DNA of 64,000 nt from Bdellovibrionales bacterium Ga0074137 (GCA_001464715.1 LNDT01000004.1:91264-155263); one strand, 5' to 3'; positions 33,415 through 43,071 are shown, counted from the stretch's first letter. The notes: generated by a model from the letters alone, not told the origin. Numbers and translations are program-made.

Positions 33415-36400
33415 TTCAAAAAGAAGTTGTGCGCAAAAAAAAGTCGTCCAGTTTTTTTGCCACATTGGGCTTTTTCTTTTTTTTGTTCGTGTTAATGACC
33501 GCGGGATTTGTCGGCGCGGTCTACGTTTACCGCGACCGACTGATCCTTGAATATGTCCGCGACCTCGGTCCCGAAGCCTTCGGCTTTGAAGCCCTGGCGG
33601 TGGATTCATTATTGACGCGTCCAGTGGGTCAAATTTCAGTCGAATTAAAGGGCCTCGTTTTCAAGAGCTCACCGAACGCACCACTACTTCGAGCCGAACG
33701 TGTTCTAATCTCAACTCCGAAGAATTTGTTAGGTCTCTATCAGCTGACGTTTTCACGTGAGGCGCTCCCGCTGAAAATTCAGTTGAGCGGACTTCAGTTT
33801 CAAACCAGCGCCAAAAACGATGTGGGCTCGAAGCTCGAAACAAAGCCGAATTCTATTCTGGATTCTTCGGCAAAATCACCAGCGGCACTTCCCTTTCCCA
33901 TCGAACTTGAAGCAGAATTTCGGGACGCACAAATACTCTTTGGTTCGGTTGAAACGCCAGTGAGGATTAAGAATCTTACAGGCCTTACGCGAAGCTCGAT
34001 TCAAAGCTCTCAAAACGGACAATCCCTTTTAATTAAAAGTTCGGGTCAACTTTCAATGGCTATCGGCCTAGGTGCAAAAAATTTTCTGCCGATTCGAACC
34101 GACTGGGTCCTCGAAGCGGAACCGCAGCTAAAGAGGGCCTCCGAGTTTTCCGTTCAAATCACTTCTCTCACCGTCTCGACATTGGGGATGAGTCTTAAGA
34201 GTAGCGGAACGCTCAAGTGGCCCGAGCAAAGTTTTAGTCTCAAAATGATGGGTTCAACGCCGGATCTTGGAGTTCTTCCTCTTGATGCTGCCGAAAGCGA
34301 AGCGCTGGGCCTCTCAGGAAGACTCAAAGGTTCGGCTGATCTTGATATTGTCACCAGTGGCGTCCTGGGCGGAGTTATATCAAGTCGAGGTCTTTTTCGA
34401 GTTCGGCAAGGCGTTTTTCCCTTCAGATTAGCAAAGACGAAGGATCAGCCAGTCTCAATCACCGGTCCCGTGCTTGTGGAGATCGAAGCGCCCTTTGATA
34501 TTCTTTTCGATATGGCAACGAGCACCATAACGAATTTGAAATTGCAAACAGCACGTCTGGAGGCGGATTTCACTGGTGCGGAAGTTTCTATGGATGGCGC
34601 ATTAAAAAAACCAGCCGAACTGATGATGGCTTTAAAGACAGAACTTAACGCCGCCGGCGAGACAATCGATGTCACACGTGCTGAATTCCGACTGGCCAAT
34701 TTCCTCACAAGAGCCTCGGGAAAAGTTTCTCTAAGCCCTAACCGAACTTCGACAATTGAGGTCACTGCGACACTTCCAAGTCTCACGGGTTGGCCATCTC
34801 TGTTGCCACTTCTTGGTCAGCCGGCAAACGCAGGGCCTGCGCTACCATCCGTGGTGGCCGCCAAAGGATCTTTTGCGCTCAAGGCATCCGCCGAGCTTCC
34901 CTTAAGTCAGCCGGAAAAAATGAAGTCGATGTCGAAATTCAACATCGAAGTTTTGGACGTCGGCGGCATCGAGCTTCCTCTTAAGACTTCGACGTCGGCA
35001 CGTATCGAGGGGATTTTAAGAGGTAACTTTTCGGCCGCGGGCTCGGTCGAACTTATCGGTTCGAAAGTCACTCCCTTCCGCTGGAATTTGCGACGGGCTA
35101 AGGGCTTTTTCGATCTCACCGATCTATCCGTCGATAAGCCTGATCTCTTTTCGAAGAAAAGATCCGATGCAGCGACTGTCGAATTCGCAATGCGCGGTCT
35201 AGAGACAAATCCGCCGTCTTCGCGAACGACACAAATCCAGATTGATCGTCTCGACATGAAGATGGGTGAATCGACTTTTTCTGCCAACGGCGTACTGCGT
35301 GATTTGACCGATCCGACGAATTCACCAACGAGTTCACCGCCGAACCCACTTCAGGGCCAAGCGAGCTACGGCCTCGATGCACGAATCACGTCTCGCTGGG
35401 CACTCTCGCAGCTTTACGAATCACTTCCTGGACTTCGCTCGATGCGAGCTCAGGTTCCCTCCGGGACGCTGACATCAAACCTTGGTGTGAAAGGGACTCT
35501 CTTCCTAGCGCCCGAGAAAAGTCCGATGGAGATTTCTCCTCTGGTCGTTCAAGGAACAGTGGGACTTATCGGACCTCGGGCCATTTTAATTGGCGCTGCC
35601 GGCGCGCCTTCCGCGAAAGCCAATCCTTCTGGCTCGTCTTCTGGCGCCGCTGAAAAACGGGCGGCTTCATTTCTAACGTGGCCGATTTTTCAGCGTGCGA
35701 ATCTAAAGTCCGATGTTCAGTTTGCGAGCGTTGCGCTTGCGACCACCGAAGCCAAAGGATTCAAATCCGTTGCTACACTTGCCGGAGGACGCCTCAGCGG
35801 AAAAGCGTCCATTGCGACGCTTTTTGGTGGATCCTTAAATATCGACAATTTTTCAAGTGACGTCGGGCTAATGACCTTGGTCGCGCAAGGAAATTACCGC
35901 GATATTGATCTATCACTTCTGGGCGAATACTTTGACCCGAAGTGGAAAAAGGCCGTCGGCGGGAAATCCACTGGCCGCTTTAGAGTGGACAAAATTGCCA
36001 CCAGGGAAGGAACGCTGACGGCCGACCTAATGAATTCGGTTTCCGTGTCAGGCTCCATGGGTGTAAAAAACGGCTTCTTCTCGACGGCATCCATCGATCA
36101 AATGGTGAATCAGAAAATTGCTGAACATCCGGAAGTAGCAAAGCTGATGAACATTAAATCCAAGGTTAAAACTGGCGGTGCGCGCCTTGAAATGTCGACC
36201 TCTTACATTTTTGCTAAATCCGTGCTGAACCTACGAAACTTAATTTTGAAGAGTCCGGAAAAAAATGAAGTTTCCCTTCAGGGCTGGATAAAACCAGATC
36301 TTTCCGTTGATCTCAAAGGCCGCGCTTTTCTTGCTGATTCACCCATTGGCGGAAGTTTTAGACAGGCCAACTCCGATGCTTCAGGTAGACTTGTTATCCC

Positions 36401-36608
36401 AATTCACCTAACAGGCCTTATGACCGAGCCCTCTCTATCAATGGCGCAAGACATTATCAGCGAAATGGTCGGAAAGACCGTGCGCTTTGAAGCAGAAAAA
36501 GTTCAGAAAGAAGCCCAGAAAGAGGCCACGAAGGTCTTTGGTAAGAAAAAGAACGAAGTTATCGACGCCGTCAAAGAAGAACTAAAAAAGCGCGGCCTTG
36601 GTTTTTGA
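33411..36608 (+). CDS. AsmA-family inner-membrane protein
   Basis: The ATG at 33411 overlaps the ltaE stop; an earlier frame start lies inside ltaE. A single N-terminal transmembrane helix (FATLGFFFFLFVLMTAGFVGAVYVY) is followed by about 1,000 residues of repeated beta-strand sequence facing the periplasm, the AsmA layout. Segments such as LRAERVLISTPKNLL near the start and SLQGWIKPDLSVDLKGRAFL near the end support this. Related AsmA/TamB proteins form long hydrophobic grooves carrying phospholipid between the membranes. A Lys-rich helical tail ends the chain (EAEKVQKEAQKEATK). The substrate is not shown. Confidence 0.8.
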   Translation: MIQKEVVRKKKSSSFFATLGFFFFLFVLMTAGFVGAVYVYRDRLILEYVRDLGPEAFGFEALAVDSLLTRPVGQISVELKGLVFKSSPNAPLLRAERVLISTPKNLLGLYQLTFSREALPLKIQLSGLQFQTSAKNDVGSKLETKPNSILDSSAKSPAALPFPIELEAEFRDAQILFGSVETPVRIKNLTGLTRSSIQSSQNGQSLLIKSSGQLSMAIGLGAKNFLPIRTDWVLEAEPQLKRASEFSVQITSLTVSTLGMSLKSSGTLKWPEQSFSLKMMGSTPDLGVLPLDAAESEALGLSGRLKGSADLDIVTSGVLGGVISSRGLFRVRQGVFPFRLAKTKDQPVSITGPVLVEIEAPFDILFDMATSTITNLKLQTARLEADFTGAEVSMDGALKKPAELMMALKTELNAAGETIDVTRAEFRLANFLTRASGKVSLSPNRTSTIEVTATLPSLTGWPSLLPLLGQPANAGPALPSVVAAKGSFALKASAELPLSQPEKMKSMSKFNIEVLDVGGIELPLKTSTSARIEGILRGNFSAAGSVELIGSKVTPFRWNLRRAKGFFDLTDLSVDKPDLFSKKRSDAATVEFAMRGLETNPPSSRTTQIQIDRLDMKMGESTFSANGVLRDLTDPTNSPTSSPPNPLQGQASYGLDARITSRWALSQLYESLPGLRSMRAQVPSGTLTSNLGVKGTLFLAPEKSPMEISPLVVQGTVGLIGPRAILIGAAGAPSAKANPSGSSSGAAEKRAASFLTWPIFQRANLKSDVQFASVALATTEAKGFKSVATLAGGRLSGKASIATLFGGSLNIDNFSSDVGLMTLVAQGNYRDIDLSLLGEYFDPKWKKAVGGKSTGRFRVDKIATREGTLTADLMNSVSVSGSMGVKNGFFSTASIDQMVNQKIAEHPEVAKLMNIKSKVKTGGARLEMSTSYIFAKSVLNLRNLILKSPEKNEVSLQGWIKPDLSVDLKGRAFLADSPIGGSFRQANSDASGRLVIPIHLTGLMTEPSLSMAQDIISEMVGKTVRFEAEKVQKEAQKEATKVFGKKKNEVIDAVKEELKKRGLGF

Positions 36609-36633
36609 TAAAAGCCTTTGGATGGAGACAAGA

Positions 36634-37746
36634 ATGAAAAATTCAAAAACGGAATCGCAGCCAAAAAACTTCCCGCCCATTTCTTACTCCGAGTATCTTG
36701 GGACGGAGAAACTTTTGAGCTTACAAAATTCTCGAAGTCGAGAATTTGGAGCGGAAGCTCACGAGGAAATGCTTTTCATTATCGTTCATCAAACCTACGA
36801 ACTATGGTTTCGCCAGATTCTCCATGAACTGGATTCAATTCTTGGGCTCTTTAAAACTGATTTGGTTCGCGAAGAAGACATGGGAACGGCCGTTGGCAGG
36901 CTCTCTCGAATTGTCGAAATTCAAAGGCTCCTCGTCGATCAAGTTTCAGTTTTAGAAACGATGACGCCGCTCGATTTCCTCGACTTTAGAAATATGCTCT
37001 ACCCCGCCAGTGGCTTTCAATCGGTTCAATGGAGACTTATTGAGAACAAACTGGGTCTGAAGGCATCGTCGCGATTAAAGTACAATTCACAACCCTACAC
37101 CGCCAGCGTTAAACCAACCGAAGCCACTGTGATGACAAAAAGTGAAACCGAGGTTTCGCTTTTTGATGCCGTGGATGCGTGGCTCGCTCGCACACCATTT
37201 CTTGCGACCCCAGAATTTGATTTTAAAAAGCACTACGGTGAAGCCGTACGTATTATGTTAGATGACGACCGTGATTCGGTTCTGCGATTTGCAAAAAGCG
37301 ATGAAGACCGCGAAAAGAACCTGAAACAGATCGAAGAAACAAAATCCGTTTTTGAATCGCTCTTTAATGAAGATCGCTACAAAGAACTTCAAGACAAAGG
37401 CACATTCCGCCTTCAGCACAAATCGATTCAAGCCGCCTTATTCATTTCGCTCTATCGCGACCAACCGGCATTCAATCTTCCGTTTCAGCTTCTCACAAGA
37501 CTTCAAGATATTGATGAACTGATGACAACGTGGCGCTATCGCCACGCAATGATGGCTCACAGAATGCTTGGAACCAAAATCGGAACAGGCGGATCCAGCG
37601 GGCACTCTTATCTAAAAGCGGCCACCGAAAGTCATCGTATCTTCGGCGACTTCTTCAATCTGGCCACTTTCTTGATTCCAAGATCAAGTCTTCCAAAACT
37701 TCCGACATCTATTAGTAAAAAGCTCGGGTTTCAGTACTTCAGCTGA
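36634..37746 (+). CDS. kynA: Tryptophan 2,3-dioxygenase
   Basis: A haem enzyme that opens the indole ring of tryptophan to N-formylkynurenine. Motifs are complete: ISYSEYLGTEKLLSLQ, EMLFIIVHQTYELWFRQ with the active-site His, RYRHAMMAHRMLGTKIG with the haem ligand, and the TGGSSGHSYL signature. The start at 36634 has a GGAG 6 bases upstream. The neighbouring kynB on the opposite strand supplies the next step, formamidase. The stop overlaps the end of the convergent 37731 gene by 16 bases. Confidence 0.95.
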   Translation: MKNSKTESQPKNFPPISYSEYLGTEKLLSLQNSRSREFGAEAHEEMLFIIVHQTYELWFRQILHELDSILGLFKTDLVREEDMGTAVGRLSRIVEIQRLLVDQVSVLETMTPLDFLDFRNMLYPASGFQSVQWRLIENKLGLKASSRLKYNSQPYTASVKPTEATVMTKSETEVSLFDAVDAWLARTPFLATPEFDFKKHYGEAVRIMLDDDRDSVLRFAKSDEDREKNLKQIEETKSVFESLFNEDRYKELQDKGTFRLQHKSIQAALFISLYRDQPAFNLPFQLLTRLQDIDELMTTWRYRHAMMAHRMLGTKIGTGGSSGHSYLKAATESHRIFGDFFNLATFLIPRSSLPKLPTSISKKLGFQYFS

Positions 37747-38363
37747 CGCTGAAACGGCGTCGATAAAATATTTTTTTGAAGCCAAAGGTTCGCAGACGCC
37801 AGATCATCTTCACGCTCGGCCTGCCGGCAAAGGTCTTCAAAAACAACATGAGATGCAGCGTGAGCGAGACTTGGAAATGCACCGTCATCAATTTCGCCCA
37901 CACCGACAATCGCAAACGTGCGCCAGAGCTCTTTCATTGCGGCCACATAGCGCTTTTCATTGAGCTTACCTGTGAGGTCAGTGCCGCGACGAATTTGTTT
38001 TGTGGAAAGTGGTGATTCAAGTTCCAACAAATCAAGAATCTCTCGCGCCTCGCCGACAAGACGCGCGCGCTCGGGAGCAAAGTGAACCCAGAGTTTTTTA
38101 AACGCCTCCAATGAGAAAAGCGTCGCACGCCCGCGAAACCACTTTGAATAAACGACTTGGCGACCCTCTGCCAATTGCCGCCTCATGTGCCAAAGTTGCA
38201 CGACGCGGCCATCCCCCGATTCGTCCCACTCCCACCGCATGACGGACCTTGGATAAAGAAGCTGCCAAACAGAGAGTGGTTCTTTTTTTAACGGAATCGG
38301 AAAGACAAGAAGCCAATGATGCTCATTGACAGCCCGAAGGGTTTTCTTCATTGCCGTGGTCAC
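37731..38363 (-). CDS. Possible winged-helix / AlkZ-related protein
   Basis: This 210-residue protein reads like the small relatives of the AlkZ (YcaQ) DNA glycosylase group: VQLWHMRRQLAEGRQVVYSK followed by WFRGRATLFSLEAF, and a C-terminal KRYVAAMKELWRTFAIVGVG with DGAFPSLAHAASHVVFEDLC. The assignment is tentative because only these local features match. The gene overlaps kynB by 4 bases, so it is translated with it, though a DNA-repair function would have no obvious link to tryptophan breakdown. It could instead be a transcription regulator of the kynurenine genes. Confidence 0.5.
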   Translation of the reverse strand: MTTAMKKTLRAVNEHHWLLVFPIPLKKEPLSVWQLLYPRSVMRWEWDESGDGRVVQLWHMRRQLAEGRQVVYSKWFRGRATLFSLEAFKKLWVHFAPERARLVGEAREILDLLELESPLSTKQIRRGTDLTGKLNEKRYVAAMKELWRTFAIVGVGEIDDGAFPSLAHAASHVVFEDLCRQAEREDDLASANLWLQKNILSTPFQRQLKY

Positions 38364-39100
38364 GGTTTTTCTTCGCAGGCGACGGATGTCAAATGGGCAA
38401 TTTCGGGGAACGTTTCCGGCGAATCAAAAAGAAGTGCGCGAACAGGCCCCGCATCAGCGCCTTCGATTTTTAATGGAGGAGCGATCATCCAGAAAACGCC
38501 TTCTGGGACACCATTGAGACAAAGTCCTTCGAGAACAGACATGTTGAATTTCTCGATCGTATGATGCGACTCAAGCTCTTTTGATGTTTCTGGATCGATC
38601 GATGGCGTATCGATTCCAATCAAAACAATTCCCACGGCATGAAGCCGAGAAATGAGCTCGGGATCATAACTAGCAAAATCAGAATTCCAACTGTTGGGGT
38701 CAGGAAAAGTTCCCGTCCAAAGCAAAAATTTGGCAACACCCCTACCTGCATTTTGCGTTGCCTGAGCTTCCCGCGAAGCTTCAGCCTTTTCAATCCACTC
38801 TCGTCCAAACGAAGACAAATCGCGGAACGACACACGGTGACCGCGCTCAATATTCGCTCGAACGACAACGGCAGGGCCGATGTAGCGAGACAGTTGAATT
38901 TGATCGATCCCACCACCCTCGGCGGAGTAGTGCGAAACAGCATCGGCGTGTGAACCTATATGGAGCGTCGTCGTCACGCTACTGAGCGCGAGATGATGTC
39001 CTTTAGAAAAACTCATCGAAACATCGCGCCGAAACGCCACGTCGCCCGGAAAAACGCCTGTTCGCGGGCTCAGAGTTGGACTCAAATCATAAACGACCAC
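38360..39100 (-). CDS. kynB: Kynurenine formamidase (arylformamidase, cyclase family)
   Basis: Hydrolyses N-formylkynurenine from tryptophan dioxygenase to kynurenine and formate. It shows the KynB-type zinc motif TLHIGSHADAVSHY (HxGxHxD), the N-terminal YDLSPTLSPRTGVFPGDV, and the GIDTPSIDPETSKELESHH segment near the C-terminus. The 246 residues are a little longer than usual. It runs on the minus strand, opposite to kynA, and overlaps the 37731 gene. It ends head-to-tail with the peroxiredoxin gene, with no spacing, so all three minus-strand genes from 39712 down are probably one transcript. Confidence 0.88.
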   Translation of the reverse strand: MVVYDLSPTLSPRTGVFPGDVAFRRDVSMSFSKGHHLALSSVTTTLHIGSHADAVSHYSAEGGGIDQIQLSRYIGPAVVVRANIERGHRVSFRDLSSFGREWIEKAEASREAQATQNAGRGVAKFLLWTGTFPDPNSWNSDFASYDPELISRLHAVGIVLIGIDTPSIDPETSKELESHHTIEKFNMSVLEGLCLNGVPEGVFWMIAPPLKIEGADAGPVRALLFDSPETFPEIAHLTSVACEEKP

Positions 39101-39712
39101 TTAAAGAGTTCTCACATAATCGAGAACTTCCTCCGCGTGACCCTTAACTTTCACTTTTCGCCACTCGCGAATGACTTTCCCTGTCGCATCGATCACGAAA
39201 GTCGAACGGTCGATTCCCAAATACTGGCGACCGTAAAGACTCTTCATCTGAATAACGCCAAAGGCCTGGCACAATTTCTCATTTTCATCCGCCAGCAAAT
39301 CAAAACCGAAACCGAATTTCTTTTTAAAATTCTCATGGCTTTTAACACTGTCTTTTGAAACCCCGATAACAACAGCCCCTGACGATAAAAACGCCGACTG
39401 AAGCCTCTGAAAATCTGCACCCTCAAGCGTGCAACCCGGCGTATTGTCCTTGGGATAAAAATAAAGAACGACCTTCCGCCCTGAAAAATCCGAGAGCGAA
39501 ATATTTTGTCCGCCGGTGGCTGATACGATGATTGACGGTGCGGATGATCCTACCATCGACATCACTTCGCCCGCAGGTGCCTTTGCCTTTTGTGCGGAGG
39601 TACGTTTCACGGCGGGCTTACCGCGCGCCACTTTTTTCCGTACGGCTTTTACGGGAGACGCTTTTTTTGCTTTTGCTTTTTTAACGATTTTTTTTGTGGT
39701 TTTTTTTGCCAT
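39101..39712 (-). CDS. Peroxiredoxin (Bcp/PrxQ type) with a histone-H1-like N-terminal tail
   Basis: From about residue 54 this is a Bcp-type peroxiredoxin that reduces peroxides. The peroxidatic Cys94 is in YFYPKDNTPGCTLEGADF. The second Cys that follows five residues later in many Bcp proteins is Ala here, so it acts in the one-Cys mode or uses another thiol such as the Cys in EKLCQAFG. The first ~45 residues are a Lys/Ala/Pro tail (MAKKTTKKIVKKAKAKKASP and on) with 19 Lys or Arg, the composition of histone H1 C-terminal domains. That suggests the enzyme is held on the nucleoid. Standard Bcp proteins lack such a tail. Confidence 0.9.
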   Translation of the reverse strand: MAKKTTKKIVKKAKAKKASPVKAVRKKVARGKPAVKRTSAQKAKAPAGEVMSMVGSSAPSIIVSATGGQNISLSDFSGRKVVLYFYPKDNTPGCTLEGADFQRLQSAFLSSGAVVIGVSKDSVKSHENFKKKFGFGFDLLADENEKLCQAFGVIQMKSLYGRQYLGIDRSTFVIDATGKVIREWRKVKVKGHAEEVLDYVRTL

Positions 39713-39800
39713 GCCTAACTTTAACTTTGAATTGTGTTAGAAGTGAAGAAGCCGCTGGTCGATTCCCTGCGGAAATTTCGCGAAAACGGGACAAAAACGA

Positions 39801-40907
39801 ATGAACCCTTACGACGACCGCATTGAAAAGAGCCTTTTAAGTCTTCTGGGTGGCCCGGTCGATCCCCGGCGTTGGGCGAAATCTGTTCAAAGGCTATCGA
39901 ACCATTATGTATCGGAGCCCGAGGCGATATCTCCTTGGAATGAACCCTGGGCCCGCGAAGCCTTGCTCAGTTACTATCACCCCTTAAACCAATCGCGCGC
40001 GAGACGCGTGGCCACTCAAGGCGGGAATTTAGGTTTTTTCAAAGGCCTCAGTCACATGATCGATCTCGGTTGCGGCTCGGCGGCCGCCAGTTTGGGATTT
40101 CTTCAAGTTCAAAAATTCGCGTCGCTCGAACTTATTGATCGCTCGTTTGAAGTGACGCAGATGGCGAAAGCCCTGGTCGAGGCCTCGGGACTCGCGCCTT
40201 CCGACGTCAAAACTTCGCAGCAGTCGCTTGAACTTTTATCGGCAGCAGATTCCAAATCGCCAACGCTTCTAATTTTGTCTTACGTTTTGACCGAAGCCCA
40301 CTCGCTAAGAACCCTTGAGCAGGTGTTAAAAAAGCGTCCGGATGTTCAGGCGCTCGCGATACTTGAACCCTCGACATCGCAAGATGGCCGAAAGCTACAG
40401 GCTCTAAGAGAGCCTCTCAAAGATCTTGGTTTTCACATCTGGGCCCCTTGCACCCATGCGGGCGCATGCCCCTTACTTAAGGATTCCGATCGCGATTGGT
40501 GCCACGACCGCCTAGTCCCCGAGACTCCCTCATGGTGGCAAAGTCTTGAGAGCGAACTCCCGATGAAGAATAAAACAGTGACGGTTTCCTATCTACTGGC
40601 GCGAAAGGAACCTCGTCCCTCATTTTCAAAACCTGACCAGGGCCAAACTGAAGTGCGGGTCATTGGCGACAGAATGGAAGAAAAAACGAAGGTTCGCCAG
40701 ATGATATGTCGCGGAGAAAATCGCGAGTTCATCAGTTGGTTTCCGTCGCGCCTGGGTGGCGAGGCCGAAACTTTCCACTTGGACCGTGGTGACCGACTGA
40801 TCGCAAGTGACGCGGCTTGGGCGGACCCCCGCGGTATCGATCGATCGAAGGAGTATCGCCTAAGCCTTGAAGCAATTAAAAATCTATCAAGAATCGATTT
40901 CAAGTAA
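39801..40907 (+). CDS. Rsm22-like methyltransferase
   Basis: A 368-residue protein of the Rsm22 group, SAM-dependent methyltransferase relatives tied to small-ribosomal-subunit assembly. The SAM-binding loop is MIDLGCGSAAASLGF, followed by LELIDRS. The C-terminal half has the family's Cys/His cluster, APCTHAGACPLLKDSDRDWC, probably binding metal or an Fe-S cluster, and VTVSYLLARKEP typical of the group. Whether this bacterial member methylates anything is unknown. It overlaps the convergent acyltransferase gene by 21 bases. Confidence 0.8.
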   Translation: MNPYDDRIEKSLLSLLGGPVDPRRWAKSVQRLSNHYVSEPEAISPWNEPWAREALLSYYHPLNQSRARRVATQGGNLGFFKGLSHMIDLGCGSAAASLGFLQVQKFASLELIDRSFEVTQMAKALVEASGLAPSDVKTSQQSLELLSAADSKSPTLLILSYVLTEAHSLRTLEQVLKKRPDVQALAILEPSTSQDGRKLQALREPLKDLGFHIWAPCTHAGACPLLKDSDRDWCHDRLVPETPSWWQSLESELPMKNKTVTVSYLLARKEPRPSFSKPDQGQTEVRVIGDRMEEKTKVRQMICRGENREFISWFPSRLGGEAETFHLDRGDRLIASDAAWADPRGIDRSKEYRLSLEAIKNLSRIDFK

Positions 40908-41810
40908 CATCGACCGCATTTTCTTATGCACCTCTTCAGCTTCCTGACGAAGCTGTTCGCGGCGCTCGGCTCGGTCCTCGGCCAGCGTTTCAAGCTTGGG
41001 TCGATGAATCTCACAGCGCATTTTAAAAACCGGCATGGGTGATGGCCACAGAGGAACTGTCAGGCGACCCGACGTATTTAAACGATCGCGAAAGAAATTT
41101 TTAAAAACTGCCGGCAGTGGAATTCGCTCGGTCCAGCGCGGGTCGACTGGAAAAGAGATGCCCCACTCCTCGGACCCGCGATGAACACAAAGAAGCATCG
41201 GTGTCTTTGTTCGGATTGCGATTTCGACGAATCTGTCCGAGCGAAACGGCTGCATCTCGGTGGGTTCTCCAAAAAAGCAATTTGAGCCCTCCGGAAACAC
41301 AACAAGATCGGCTGTCTTTAGTGTCTCAAAATGCTCCACCAGCTGTTCAAAATTAAGCGGTCGGTCACTTTGAGTAACGAATTTTGCAAGGTCACGAAAG
41401 ATAGGAAGCGAATAAAAAAACCGATCCATGACAGCGATGGGGCGCCGCCCACCGCCCCCTCGCGCCACACAGTGGGCCGTCAAAAGACAAGGCGCCGGAA
41501 TCCAAGAGATGGGCGAAGCATGGTTAAAAACGACAATGAGCCGCTCATTCTCTAAGAGAATCTGATCCAAAGCGGGACGACATAAAAACTGCGTGTCCTT
41601 GGCGACCAAACTGAGAATTTTCGACGTCACAGTCTCATAATCAGAAAGTTTTCTTAAATTTACCGAGCGAATTTCAGGAATTTCGTCTGACTTTTCGACG
41701 TTCAATGGATTGTCCTCAAAACTGTGATGATCTCGCCACATTCGACCAAAAGTGACTATCTTATGTCGATCCCCAAAGCCCGAGCCCGACCTTAGTATGA
41801 GTAGAGACAT
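40887..41810 (-). CDS. PlsC-like acyltransferase with altered HX4D motif
   Basis: Resembles 1-acyl-glycerol-3-phosphate acyltransferases, which place the second acyl chain in phospholipids. The motif II and III features are visible: IAVMDRFFYSLPIFRD and LVVFPEGSNCFFG (FPEGS). The catalytic NHxxxxD is present only in part: the sequence reads NHASPIS, with Ser where the Asp is expected. It may be a non-canonical or inactive family member. The ORF extends to 41810, which would crowd the promoter of the next gene; the ATG at 41741 is a likely alternative start. It overlaps the Rsm22 gene end. Confidence 0.65.
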   Translation of the reverse strand: MSLLILRSGSGFGDRHKIVTFGRMWRDHHSFEDNPLNVEKSDEIPEIRSVNLRKLSDYETVTSKILSLVAKDTQFLCRPALDQILLENERLIVVFNHASPISWIPAPCLLTAHCVARGGGGRRPIAVMDRFFYSLPIFRDLAKFVTQSDRPLNFEQLVEHFETLKTADLVVFPEGSNCFFGEPTEMQPFRSDRFVEIAIRTKTPMLLCVHRGSEEWGISFPVDPRWTERIPLPAVFKNFFRDRLNTSGRLTVPLWPSPMPVFKMRCEIHRPKLETLAEDRAERREQLRQEAEEVHKKMRSMLLEIDS

Positions 41811-41822
41811 TTGGAGGTCTAT

Positions 41823-42998
41823 ATGCGGTACGTAGTAGCTGTGAACACATTTCTGGGGCTTGGATTAAGCGTCGCTCTTTTCGCGGGCTGCACTCCGGCG
41901 CCAAAAGGCGCCAGCGAAATCGCGCCCGAAATTACTTCAAACGGACTCTCTAAGTCTTCTTTTGACGTCAACCTCTACCCAGTCACCAAAACCGTCTGCG
42001 ACCCCTGGGGCGACACCCCGGACCCGCGCTCTAATCAAGGTTTGATATCGGAACTTTGGTGGCTTGAAGCCGGCACTCCGAAACAAAACACAGTCGCTGG
42101 AATGATTGCGAACGGAAAGAAATCTGATCGCAAACTATTCTTCTCGAGTCTCAACGTGCCAACTCGTATGTTTAATCTCGGGTTTGCTAGCGAAACAGGC
42201 GACACCGTGAAGGCTGATGATAACTCCACGCTGATCGAGTACTTTGCTTTAAAATTTAGCTCGATTTTAAAGCTCGCTCCAACTCAACCGGCCGCGATGT
42301 ACGAGTTCGCGATTCTTTCTGACGATGGCGCTGTCATGAAATTCAGAGATAGCGACGGTGTTTACCGCACGAATGTAAACAACGACGGCGACCACCCGAC
42401 ACGCCTCGGCTGCGGCGCTACTCCGGTCGCTATGAATTCGGAAACAGAAATCCCGATGTCATTAGAGTATTATCAAGGACCTCGCTATCACATTTCGCTC
42501 ATTGTTTTGATGCGAGAATATAAGGCGGATCGCGTCGGCAATATTAACGGAAAAGATCCCGCTTGCGGCGTCACTGGAAACGACACTTGGTTTAATCCAA
42601 ACAGTGGATCGGCTCCGAAAAAAGCTTATCAAGATCTCTTGGCGCGCGGCTGGGCCCCATTAACCAAAGACAACTACGCACTCTCGAACCAAGCGCTGTT
42701 CAACCCATGTAAAGATGGCGTTGCACCCGTTGTTACGAATTTCCAAGTTCTCGAACGATTCAATGATGGCTTCGTAGTTTCGTGGACGACGGATATCCCG
42801 GCCACAAGCTCCGTTGTCGTAACAAATACCGCAGGTTCGGCGGTCGCAACGGCCTCCGATAATATGCTTAGAACATCACATCTCGTCAGAACGACGGGCC
42901 AGCTACCGAACACACTTTATAAGATCCAAGCTGTGTCGATATCCGACTCCTACGGGCGAACGATCACTCCGCAGGTCGAGGCGATAACGGACTTTTAG
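41823..42998 (+). CDS. Lipoprotein with PA14-like and fibronectin type III regions
   Basis: The ATG at 41823 follows a GGAGGT Shine-Dalgarno. A lipoprotein signal ends VALFAGC, with Cys24 to be lipidated. The middle part contains a segment (YEFAILSDDGAVMKFRDS) that looks like PA14, a sugar-binding fold. The last ~90 residues (VVTNFQVLERFNDGFVVSW, ending PQVEAITDF) match a fibronectin type III domain. It probably sits on the cell surface or periplasm and binds polysaccharide or protein. PA14 assignment is from a short match; FN3 is clearer. Confidence 0.65.
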   Translation: MRYVVAVNTFLGLGLSVALFAGCTPAPKGASEIAPEITSNGLSKSSFDVNLYPVTKTVCDPWGDTPDPRSNQGLISELWWLEAGTPKQNTVAGMIANGKKSDRKLFFSSLNVPTRMFNLGFASETGDTVKADDNSTLIEYFALKFSSILKLAPTQPAAMYEFAILSDDGAVMKFRDSDGVYRTNVNNDGDHPTRLGCGATPVAMNSETEIPMSLEYYQGPRYHISLIVLMREYKADRVGNINGKDPACGVTGNDTWFNPNSGSAPKKAYQDLLARGWAPLTKDNYALSNQALFNPCKDGVAPVVTNFQVLERFNDGFVVSWTTDIPATSSVVVTNTAGSAVATASDNMLRTSHLVRTTGQLPNTLYKIQAVSISDSYGRTITPQVEAITDF

Positions 42999-43071
42999 GC
43001 AGACTTCTAGGCAGACTTTTAAGCGATGGTCGAGTCGAGGTTGACGGTGAGCGCAGTTCACCGTCAACTGA

